Positions 1 to 5,936 of a stretch of 7,861 nucleotides of DNA are shown here, one piece after another (positions within the stretch are counted from its first letter, which is position 1; every line of letters begins with the position of its first letter). A program made the position numbers and the translations under genes. The notes beneath the pieces are model-generated. The model saw nothing but the letters and a program-made list of their open reading frames with translations, had not been told where the DNA came from and searched no databases. Location: contig CAMZFJ010000069.1 in NCBI GenBank assembly GCA_947306025.1, positions 1 to 7,861 on the forward strand, written 5' to 3'. The DNA is from an uncultured Fibrobacter sp. (GTDB lineage: Bacteria; Fibrobacterota; Fibrobacteria; Fibrobacterales; Fibrobacteraceae).

Positions 1-1
1 A

Positions 2-1225
2 TTGCTTTCGTCTGCAATGGCTTTCATGTGGGGCTGTGGTGAAGGAGAAATCTTCAAAGTTACTGATGATGATGAAAGAGTTAAGGCGACTTTGGCAGAA
101 AAACTGGATTCGACGAAGAAAGATTATGAGAAGAATGTAGATGAATTTTTGAAGTCCTTTAAAGATTACTGCAATAGCAAAGAAGGTCACAAGGCTGGCT
201 GCAAGATTGAGTCTAAAAAAAGCAGTAGTTCCAAGAGTAATGGTGGTGAGACTTCGAAATCTTCAAGTAGTGGAAATTCGTCGAAATCTTCTAGCTCGGG
301 TAATGCGAACTCTAGCAGCTCTAAGGGCGGAGATTCCGGTTCTAGTGCGTCGAGCAGTAGTTCGAAGCCCACGAGCAGTTCTTCTAGTACCGCTAGCAGT
401 TCAAGCTCAAAGCTTGAGACCAAGGGCAAGTGCGTTTTGACCAAGCCTGCGGTTGTTTATGTAGGCGATGAAATTAGTTGGCGCTACCTTCCGGATGAAG
501 GAACTTTGGAATCCGCCGAGTTCACATGGAGCTTTAACGACAATGAAGTTGAAAAGTCCATTGTCAGTGGCAAAAAATCGGGTACCGGAACGCCGGAACT
601 TTTGGTGAAGTTCTCGACTAAGGGTAAAAAGTATGGCCCGACTCTAACTTTTAATAGCAAGGGCTTTGAATGCGATAACGTTGATGTTGTTTCCAAGAGC
701 GAACCGCAGAGTTCTTCTTCGGAACCGGAATCATCTTCTTCGGAGCCGGAATCTTCATCGGCCGAATCTTCAAGTTCTGCTAAGGGCTATTGCGCTGTAA
801 GCAAGCGCAAGGTTTATGTCGATGAACCTGTTGAATGGTATATCGTTGATGGCGATGGCAACGAACTAGAAGGCACGTATCAGTGGCAAATTCGTGATGC
901 TTCAGCTGAAATTATTTCTGGTGATATATCGGGGACCGGATCGACAAGAATTACAGTGACGTATTCTACGCCGGGTGCTAAGGAGCCGATTATGTCTTGG
1001 TCTGGGAATAAACAGGCGAAGATTTGTGACCGTAATGAGCTGGATGATGACGATTATGATTCTTTACTTGAAGTTATGGTAAAGCCTGTAAGTTCTTCTT
1101 CTGAAGAATTTATTGAGGAAAGCTCTTCTTCGGAAGAGGAAGATCCTGAGTCTAGCTCTTCCAAGGAACTAGACCCTTGTGATCCCAGTAATCCAGAATA
1201 TGATCCAGTGGGTTGTGTTTTTTAA
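2..1225 (+). CDS. Polyserine-linker surface lipoprotein-like protein, 5' end missing
   Basis: The reading frame is open from the window edge. What is visible at the start (MLSSAMAFMWGC) looks like the end of a lipoprotein signal peptide, so the true start is probably a few codons upstream and the TTG at position 2 is not it. Counting from that TTG, C12 would be the lipidated cysteine, followed by GEGEI as in the next gene. Residues 21-70 are charged and probably helical. Residues 73-136 are a Ser-rich linker with many Ser4-5 blocks. Two related domains follow, framed by C144-C224 and C264-C342. Each has a GD/DE..W motif, an inner F/Y-x-W and a SGTG...V.(Y/F)ST.G stretch, like a PKD/Ig-type beta-sandwich. 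They are separated by an SSSSEPE linker and followed by an acidic Ser-rich tail ending in CVF. Two stop codons in a row close the gene. Function is unknown; a cell-surface or adhesion role is inference. It is a paralogue of the gene at 1375. Confidence 0.82.
   Translation: MLSSAMAFMWGCGEGEIFKVTDDDERVKATLAEKLDSTKKDYEKNVDEFLKSFKDYCNSKEGHKAGCKIESKKSSSSKSNGGETSKSSSSGNSSKSSSSGNANSSSSKGGDSGSSASSSSSKPTSSSSSTASSSSSKLETKGKCVLTKPAVVYVGDEISWRYLPDEGTLESAEFTWSFNDNEVEKSIVSGKKSGTGTPELLVKFSTKGKKYGPTLTFNSKGFECDNVDVVSKSEPQSSSSEPESSSSEPESSSAESSSSAKGYCAVSKRKVYVDEPVEWYIVDGDGNELEGTYQWQIRDASAEIISGDISGTGSTRITVTYSTPGAKEPIMSWSGNKQAKICDRNELDDDDYDSLLEVMVKPVSSSSEEFIEESSSSEEEDPESSSSKELDPCDPSNPEYDPVGCVF
713..754 (+). repeat. 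Two 21-bp tandem repeats inside the Ser/Glu/Pro linker
   Basis: Units 713-733 and 734-754 are 21 bp each and differ at only two positions. Each encodes SSSEPES, so the linker grew by an in-frame duplication. A third, diverged SSSAES unit follows. Elsewhere in this gene the Ser blocks mix TCT, TCG, AGC and AGT codons and are not nucleotide repeats. Confidence 0.8.
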
Positions 1226-1258
1226 TAAATAAGCATGCTTTGTGTATAATTAAATTTA

Positions 1259-1293
1259 CAAAACGTCTCGGAGCTCAATCCGGGGCGTTTTTT
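1259..1293 (+). terminator. Intrinsic terminator of the first lipoprotein gene
   Basis: A 10-bp stem (1262-1271 AACGTCTCGG with 1280-1289 CCGGGGCGTT, including two G-U pairs) encloses an 8-nt loop and runs into six T's. It begins 34 bp after the stop codon. It separates the two lipoprotein genes, so the second needs its own promoter. Confidence 0.88.
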
Positions 1294-1327
1294 CGTTAAA
1301 AACCACAATAAAAATCGCTTACAGAAT

Positions 1328-1356
1328 TTGCTTATTGTCATGAATTAATTTATTTT
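1328..1356 (+). promoter_or_regulatory. Candidate sigma70-like promoter of the second lipoprotein gene
   Basis: TTGCTT (1328-1333) lies exactly 17 bp from TATTTT (1351-1356), between the upstream terminator and the start codon. The predicted transcript would have a very short leader containing AAGAGG (1363-1368), six bases before the ATG. The region is AT-rich, so other hexamer pairs are possible. Confidence 0.28.
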
Positions 1357-1374
1357 TCGCCTAAGAGGTTTTTT

Positions 1375-2601
1375 ATGAATAAAAAGATTTATGCCGGAAT
1401 GATTGCTTTTGGTGTAGCTGCAAGTTTTTGGGCTTGTGGTAGTGGTGAAATTATTAAACCCAGTAATGACGATAGTATTATGAAGGGCTTGGCTGAACTG
1501 GATACGGCTGACGTCGTCTACGCTGATTCCTATAAAAAGATTTGCGCAGATTGTAATGCTCCAGCCTCTTCAAGTTCTTCTAGAAGAACGCCAAGGTCCT
1601 CTAGTTCTAGAACAACGAAAGTTTCTTCTAGCTCCCAAATCATAATCAATACGTCTTCTTCTACCGGTCCGGGAAACGATGATAATTCTTCTTCGTCTTC
1701 GGCGCCTATAGGTCCGGTTCCTGTTTCCTCCTCTTCTTCGGCTCCGACTGGACCGGGTAGCGATGCTGGAACTTGCGCCCCTAAAAATCCTGTCGTTAAC
1801 CGTGGCGATACTGTATATTGGACCTTTACCAATGAACCTACAACGTTCCCTGGTAGCTTGATGTTGAAGTCTACATTTATCTGGAATACTCCTGATGGTA
1901 CTCCAGATAAGGCTACGATTAGCAATTATAATGGTAAAGAAAATAAAGTTACCTATGCTGCCTCGGGTCAACATGGTGCAACTCTTCGTATCGATGTGAA
2001 TGGTGGTTCTTCTTACGACCTTACTTGCTCGCCGGTCCAGGTGAACGGTGCTCCGATTACGGGTTGCAAGTGCACCGCTGCTGACAAGAAACCGGATATT
2101 TCCGTTGGTGGTGCATGGTCTGTGACTGGCTGTACTTCTACTGGCGCCCAAATCGTTGGTTATGAATGGGTTGGCGCAACAGCAACTGCGGACGGTAAGG
2201 GTGCTACACAGGCATTTACGGCAAAGAATCAGATGGCGGCTCCGGTTGTGAACGTTAGCAATGATGATCATTCTGTTGTTGCTGTCCAGTGCGACACTGT
2301 CATTTCTGTTGATGCCCTTTCGCCGGATTACGAAATTCTCGAACACTCCAATACCGGTGCTCAGGCAATACCGGCTGGTATAACCCCTGTTCATATCAAG
2401 GTCGCTGTTGGCGGCCAGAGCTGCGTCGTCTTCTGCCAGACCACTTGGGATGCTGAAACTCAGGGTAAATTGGATATGGAAGTTGGTGGCGTGAAGAAGT
2501 CCGGTTCATTTAATGTGACTGTCGACTTGCCCATCGATAGCTGTGATGACGACATGGTTGAATTCAAGCTTTCTGCTCCGGCAACTTGCGGTGTTCAGTA
2601 A
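1375..2601 (+). CDS. Polyserine-linker surface lipoprotein-like protein
   Basis: This is a complete 408-residue protein. The start is supported by AAGAGG six bases upstream. The N-terminus has Lys3-4, a hydrophobic stretch (6-20) and FWA-C21, an unusual lipobox followed by GSGEI. The +2 residue is Gly, so there is no Asp inner-membrane retention signal, and outer-membrane or surface location is inferred. C57 and C60 precede a Ser-rich linker (65-122) that also holds GPG/PIGP turns. A domain framed by C134-C218 matches the two domains of the preceding gene (GDTVYW, then FIW, then VTYAASG). A second, more diverged Cys-framed module (about 231-306, with GGAWSV, YEWVG and VQC) follows. The C-terminal part (about 318-408) has two nearby Cys (350, 354) and ends in an all-beta-looking segment. 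I recognise no enzyme motif. The product is probably a secreted structural, binding or adhesion protein; that role is inference. Confidence 0.87.
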   Translation: MNKKIYAGMIAFGVAASFWACGSGEIIKPSNDDSIMKGLAELDTADVVYADSYKKICADCNAPASSSSSRRTPRSSSSRTTKVSSSSQIIINTSSSTGPGNDDNSSSSSAPIGPVPVSSSSSAPTGPGSDAGTCAPKNPVVNRGDTVYWTFTNEPTTFPGSLMLKSTFIWNTPDGTPDKATISNYNGKENKVTYAASGQHGATLRIDVNGGSSYDLTCSPVQVNGAPITGCKCTAADKKPDISVGGAWSVTGCTSTGAQIVGYEWVGATATADGKGATQAFTAKNQMAAPVVNVSNDDHSVVAVQCDTVISVDALSPDYEILEHSNTGAQAIPAGITPVHIKVAVGGQSCVVFCQTTWDAETQGKLDMEVGGVKKSGSFNVTVDLPIDSCDDDMVEFKLSAPATCGVQ

Positions 2602-2626
2602 TCGGATCTGAATAACAGACGAATTT

Positions 2627-2655
2627 AAAAGACCTCCCTTATGGGAGGTCTTTTT
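2627..2655 (+). terminator. Intrinsic terminator of the second lipoprotein gene
   Basis: A perfect GACCTCCC/GGGAGGTC stem (2631-2638, 2643-2650) with loop TTAT is extended by AAAA/TTTT and ends in five T's. It starts 25 bp after the stop codon. The upstream A-run gives it some potential on the minus strand too. Confidence 0.93.
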
Positions 2656-2706
2656 GTATGCAAACTCAGTTGTTTTGAATGACGTCTTGCGTTCTGTTTT
2701 GCAACC

Positions 2707-2790
2707 AGCTAACGGCGCTCAGCCAACAGCGCGTCCAGTTACTGCCTCTGCTGATTGAGCTTTGCCAACTGCGCTCTGTAGTAGTTCTTC
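2707..2790. repeat. Degenerate heptad array phased at 14 bp
   Basis: Read in sevens, AGCTAAC (2707), AGCCAAC (2721) and TGCCAAC (2763) fall at exact multiples of 14 bp. They alternate with GGCGCTC (2714), AGCGCGT (2728) and TGCGCTC (2770). The units between them (2735-2762) are in phase but diverged. The array fills the space between two convergent terminators and has no credible coding potential. It shares TGCCAACTGCG with the repeat downstream of gltX. Confidence 0.5.
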
Positions 2791-2795
2791 CACTT

Positions 2796-2823
2796 AAAAA
2801 AATAGGGCTGCAAGCGCAGCCCT
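2796..2823 (-). terminator. Intrinsic terminator of the AGCS symporter gene
   Basis: Perfect inverted repeat AGGGCTGC (2804-2811) / GCAGCCCT (2816-2823) with a 4-nt loop. On the minus strand it is followed by a run of seven T's (the plus-strand A-run 2796-2802). It lies 18 bp beyond the symporter stop codon and faces the lipoprotein terminator. Confidence 0.92.
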
Positions 2824-2841
2824 GTTTCATTTGCTTTTGTT

Positions 2842-4278
2842 TTAGATTTCTTCTTTCTTGAACTTGGCGAGGAATGTCTTTGTTTCCTTGGTAACGATGC
2901 CCGAAAGCAGAATCAGTGCAACCAAGTTCGGGAACGCCATCAGTCCGTTGAAGATATCTGCGCTTGTCCAAACGGCGCTTACCGTGAGGTATGGTCCGAT
3001 GAAAATGGCGAAGATGTAAAGCCAGCGGTAGGTGAGGATTGCTTTTTTGTCTTTGTGCCCCATGAGGTATTGTAAGCATTTTTCGGAGTAGTAGGCCCAA
3101 CCGAGAATGGTGGTGAATGCAAAGAATACAAGCGCAATGGCGAGGAAGTACGGGGCAATTACGGCGCCGCTAGGGATAATGGCGAGGCCGCGGGAGAATG
3201 CTTCCATCGTGATGTTCACGCCTTCAAGCCCGAGCTTCGGGTCCCATGCGCCCGAGACTACGATGGCAAGGCCGGTCATCGTACAAATGATAATCGTATC
3301 GAAGAACGTGCCCGTCATGCAAACGAGACCTTGACGTACTGGTTCCTTTGTCTTTGCTGCAGCGGCTGCAATCGGAGCAGAACCGAGGCCTGCTTCGTTA
3401 CTGAAGATGCCGCGGGCAATACCTTTTTGCATAGCGATAAAGATGGAGCCAACGGCGCCGCCCGTGATTGCGGATGGATTGAATGCGGCTTTGACAATCG
3501 TTTCGATAGCGCTTGAAATTTGCGAGAAGTTGAGGAGCAAAAGCAACATGCAGGTGAAAATGTAGACGATTGCCATGATGGGAACAATGTAAGTAGAAAC
3601 TTTGGCGATACGCTTGAGCCCGCCGATAATAACTGTTGCCGCAAACGCTGTGACAAGGAAGCCTGCGATGGCTGTCGTGATGCTCACGGAGTTTCCGCCG
3701 ATGTTTACAAATTCAGGGGCGTTCGGGGTGAGGCGAGCCATGGCGCTTGTGATGCCGTTGACCTGTGTTATGGTGCCGATGCCGAGGAGACCTGCGCACA
3801 TGCCGAATATGGCGAAAATCACAGCAAGCCATTTCATGTTCCAGCCGAAACGTTCCTTGATACCTGTTTCGATATAGTAGAACGGACCGCCGAGAACTTT
3901 ACCGTCGCTTCCGACTTTGCGGTATTTGACGGCAAGCAAGCCTTCGGCATATTTGGTGGCCATGCCGAGGAACGCGGCGACTTCCATCCAAAATAATGCG
4001 CCGGGTCCGCCGGTGCCAATTGCTGTAGCAACACCGACGATGTTACCTGTTCCGATTGTGGCGGCAAGTGCCGTGCAAAGAGCTCCAAAGCTGGAGACTT
4101 CGCCTGCGCCATCCTTTTCGCTGTGCGACATAAAGCGCAGCGCGTTGTGCAAGTTCATGACTTGTAGACAGCCGAGACGGATTGTCAGGAGAATGCCTAC
4201 AAAGAGGATGACGACAATGAGGGGGACTCCCCAAACGTATCCGTCGATAGAATCGAGGATTGAATTGAGTGTTTCCAT
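2842..4278 (-). CDS. Sodium:alanine/glycine symporter, AGCS family
   Basis: This 478-residue protein is within the usual length for AGCS carriers (also called AlsT/DagA-type), inner-membrane transporters that take up alanine or glycine with Na+. Family signatures are clear: GTGNIVGVATAI (about 77-88), the PGALFWM signature (92-98), GGPFYYIE (130-137), GIARGIFSNEAGLGSAPIAA (286-305) and GWAYYSEK (393-400). Hydrophobic segments occur throughout, with the first at about residues 14-35 and the last at about 445-462, and the C-terminus is a short Lys/Glu-rich tail. AAGGAC six bases before the ATG supports the start. It is a single-gene unit: its own terminator follows, and fabV's terminator lies upstream. 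The leader of about 135 bp (4279-4412) is AT-rich and shows no glycine-riboswitch-like fold that I can recognise. Exact substrate (Ala, Gly, or a D-form) cannot be read from sequence. Confidence 0.95.
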   Translation of the reverse strand: METLNSILDSIDGYVWGVPLIVVILFVGILLTIRLGCLQVMNLHNALRFMSHSEKDGAGEVSSFGALCTALAATIGTGNIVGVATAIGTGGPGALFWMEVAAFLGMATKYAEGLLAVKYRKVGSDGKVLGGPFYYIETGIKERFGWNMKWLAVIFAIFGMCAGLLGIGTITQVNGITSAMARLTPNAPEFVNIGGNSVSITTAIAGFLVTAFAATVIIGGLKRIAKVSTYIVPIMAIVYIFTCMLLLLLNFSQISSAIETIVKAAFNPSAITGGAVGSIFIAMQKGIARGIFSNEAGLGSAPIAAAAAKTKEPVRQGLVCMTGTFFDTIIICTMTGLAIVVSGAWDPKLGLEGVNITMEAFSRGLAIIPSGAVIAPYFLAIALVFFAFTTILGWAYYSEKCLQYLMGHKDKKAILTYRWLYIFAIFIGPYLTVSAVWTSADIFNGLMAFPNLVALILLSGIVTKETKTFLAKFKKEEI

Positions 4279-4412
4279 AAGTTGTCCTTGATGTTAAGGG
4301 GTTTTGCCTAAAAGGTAGAAATAATGTTTGATGGTGTTATGTTTTTATTGTCGCTTTTTCTTACCTTATTTTATGACGAAATCGACTATGATGAGTTTTA
4401 TTACAGCCGATG

Positions 4413-4442
4413 AAAAAAAATCCTGATGCTAAATCAGGATTT
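4413..4442 (-). terminator. Intrinsic terminator of fabV
   Basis: A perfect 10-bp inverted repeat AAATCCTGAT (4418-4427) / ATCAGGATTT (4433-4442) with a 5-nt loop. On the minus strand it runs into eight T's (plus-strand A's 4413-4420). It lies 26 bp past the fabV stop and insulates the symporter gene from fabV transcription. Confidence 0.93.
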
Positions 4443-4468
4443 GTAAAAGTCAAAAGGCTTTGATGTTG

Positions 4469-5698
4469 TTAGATGCTCGTCAGTGTGGCGACATTGGCCG
4501 AGTAATCGACTCCCTTGATGTCGAAACCGTTTGTGGCGAGGAAATCGTGGCGGTATCCTTCGAAGTCGCCTATTTCAGCAAGGTTCTCTTGCGTGATGGT
4601 TGCCATGCGCTTGTCAACTTCTTCTTGAACTTTTGGATCCAATTCGTAGTCGTCAATGCGGATCAGGTGATTTTCATCTGTCGGGACGCTAGAGCCTGTG
4701 TAAAGGCGTTCGGTCATGAGGCGTTCCATTTGCTCGATGCAGCCTTCGTGATTTCCCATTTCCTTCATGACTTTGAAAAGCACGGAGATGTACATCGGGA
4801 TGATGGGAATGACGGCACTGGAGCGCGTCACGAGTCCTTTGTTCACAGAAACGTAGGCTTCGCCGTTGAGGTCGTTTTGCAATTCCTTGTGGAGTTCGCG
4901 AGCGGTTGCTTCGAGGTGCTTCTTGGCGCCACCGATAGTGCCGTCGCGGTAAATGGCATGCGAAAGTTTCGGGCCGATGTACGAATAAGCGACTGTCTTT
5001 ACGCCTTCGGCAAGCACGCCTGCTTTTTTGAGTTGGCGTACCCAAAGCGCCCAGTCTTCGCCGCCCATCACTTTCACGGTGCATGCCGCTTCTTCTTCTG
5101 TTGCGGGGTCTGCGCTGATGGAACTGATGCGGCCTGTGATGCAATCGATGGTTGCGCCGGAGAATATATTACCGATAGGTTTCAGAACGCTGCGGTAGAC
5201 GGTTCCGTTGTCCGGGTCTACGCGGACGGAGCTTGCGACACTATAAACTAACAGGTCGATTTTCTTGCCCATCTTTTTGAGCGTGTCAATCACGTTTTTG
5301 CGCATTTCGTGCGAGAAGGCGTCTCCGTTGAATGTCACGGATTCCAGGCCTGCTTCTTTGGCGAATTTATCAAAAGCCATGTTGTTGTACCAGCCTGGTG
5401 TGCCTGTCTTTTCGCGGGATTCGCCAACGCCTCCGTCGGAGCCTTCCTTTTCAAATGAAACGCCGATGGTCGTTGCCTTGTAGCCAAATGCGGCGGTGAT
5501 TCGACTTGCGAGACCGTAACCGGTAGAGCAGCCGAGAACGAGAACTGTCTTTGGAGCCTCTTTGGGGATGTTGTTGGCAATGCCGCGTTCCTCAAACTTT
5601 TTTTCGACGTATTCGATTTGGTGCTTGACATCGGCTGCGCAACCCTTCGGGTGGGCGTTGACACACATGTTGCTGCGAATCATGGGTTTGATGATCAT
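4469..5698 (-). CDS. fabV: FabV-type enoyl-ACP reductase / trans-2-enoyl-CoA reductase (NADH)
   Basis: This 409-residue enzyme reduces the trans-2 double bond of enoyl-ACP or enoyl-CoA, the last step of each fatty-acid elongation cycle. FabV proteins are about 400 residues, larger than FabI. The start chosen is the ATG at 5698, because the protein then begins MIIKPMIRSN like other FabV enzymes and has GGAG five bases upstream. An upstream in-frame start would add 13 atypical residues. Visible landmarks are NAHPKGCAADVKHQIEYV near the N-terminus, the dinucleotide-binding LGCSTGYGLASR (55-66), the acidic FEKEG at the end of the second strand (82-86, consistent with NADH preference), YSVASSVRVDP (152-162), and the catalytic Tyr-x8-Lys pair Y250/K259 followed by K260. 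The spacing is the FabV signature, not the shorter one of classical SDRs. It is a single-gene unit with its own terminator. FabV enzymes are typically resistant to triclosan. Confidence 0.96.
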   Translation of the reverse strand: MIIKPMIRSNMCVNAHPKGCAADVKHQIEYVEKKFEERGIANNIPKEAPKTVLVLGCSTGYGLASRITAAFGYKATTIGVSFEKEGSDGGVGESREKTGTPGWYNNMAFDKFAKEAGLESVTFNGDAFSHEMRKNVIDTLKKMGKKIDLLVYSVASSVRVDPDNGTVYRSVLKPIGNIFSGATIDCITGRISSISADPATEEEAACTVKVMGGEDWALWVRQLKKAGVLAEGVKTVAYSYIGPKLSHAIYRDGTIGGAKKHLEATARELHKELQNDLNGEAYVSVNKGLVTRSSAVIPIIPMYISVLFKVMKEMGNHEGCIEQMERLMTERLYTGSSVPTDENHLIRIDDYELDPKVQEEVDKRMATITQENLAEIGDFEGYRHDFLATNGFDIKGVDYSANVATLTSI

Positions 5699-5703
5699 TT
5701 GGA

Positions 5704-5707
5704 CTCC
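5704..5707 (-). promoter_or_regulatory. Ribosome binding site that fixes the fabV start
   Basis: Read on the minus strand, GGAG lies five bases upstream of the ATG at 5698 (MIIKP start). It sits inside the longer in-frame ORF that begins at 5737, arguing that the longer start is not used. Confidence 0.75.
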
Positions 5708-5748
5708 ATCGGTTTCTTTGTGCTCGCAAGTTAGCAATTAAAAGAGGG

Positions 5749-5763
5749 CTATTTTGGAAATAG
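5749..5763. promoter_or_regulatory. 15-bp palindrome upstream of fabV, possible operator
   Basis: CTATTT (5749-5754) and AAATAG (5758-5763) are perfect inverted arms around TGG, 51-65 bp before the fabV start. The position fits the promoter zone of fabV, but no clear -35/-10 pair could be assigned and AT-rich DNA makes short palindromes by chance. Confidence 0.25.
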
Positions 5764-5894
5764 AAAAATTTTGAATGGCCAAAAAGTAATTCTGTAACAT
5801 TTGTGTGATGATTTTGAAAGTTTGTAGAGGAAAATGTGTTGGAGATAAGCCTGAAAAACACAAGCTAATTAAATTTTATACAATGGAATTTGCT

Positions 5895-5913
5895 ATTTTT
5901 TGTCACAAAAAAT
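5895..5913. promoter_or_regulatory. 19-bp perfect palindrome upstream of gltX, possible operator
   Basis: ATTTTTTGT (5895-5903) and ACAAAAAAT (5905-5913) are perfect arms around a single C. The site ends 23 bp before the gltX ATG, just upstream of the ribosome binding site. The one-base centre suits a dimeric DNA-binding protein better than an RNA hairpin. A TTGCTA (5890-5895) overlapping its left edge is 17 bp from TTTTAA (5913-5918), so the palindrome would occupy the spacer of a possible gltX promoter. Confidence 0.35.
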
Positions 5914-5936
5914 TTTAAGAATTTATAGAGGATAAT

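Noticed and set aside
1570..2394. 274-codon open frame antisense to the second lipoprotein gene
   Set aside because: Its Arg runs are simply the complement of Ser codon blocks. There is no ribosome binding site or plausible protein character.
2679..2861. 60-codon plus-strand frame in the convergent intergenic region
   Set aside because: It runs through the heptad array and the symporter terminator and into the symporter gene, with no ribosome binding site. It is better explained as repeat DNA.
4279..4412. Glycine riboswitch upstream of the AGCS symporter
   Set aside because: AGCS genes sometimes carry one, but this leader is short and AT-rich and lacks recognisable paired GC stems.
4460..5251. 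263-codon plus-strand frame over fabV
   Set aside because: It is a shadow of fabV, which carries all family motifs on the other strand.
5699..5737. Longer fabV start at 5737
   Set aside because: The 13 extra residues are not typical of FabV, and the GGAG before MIIKP lies inside the extension.
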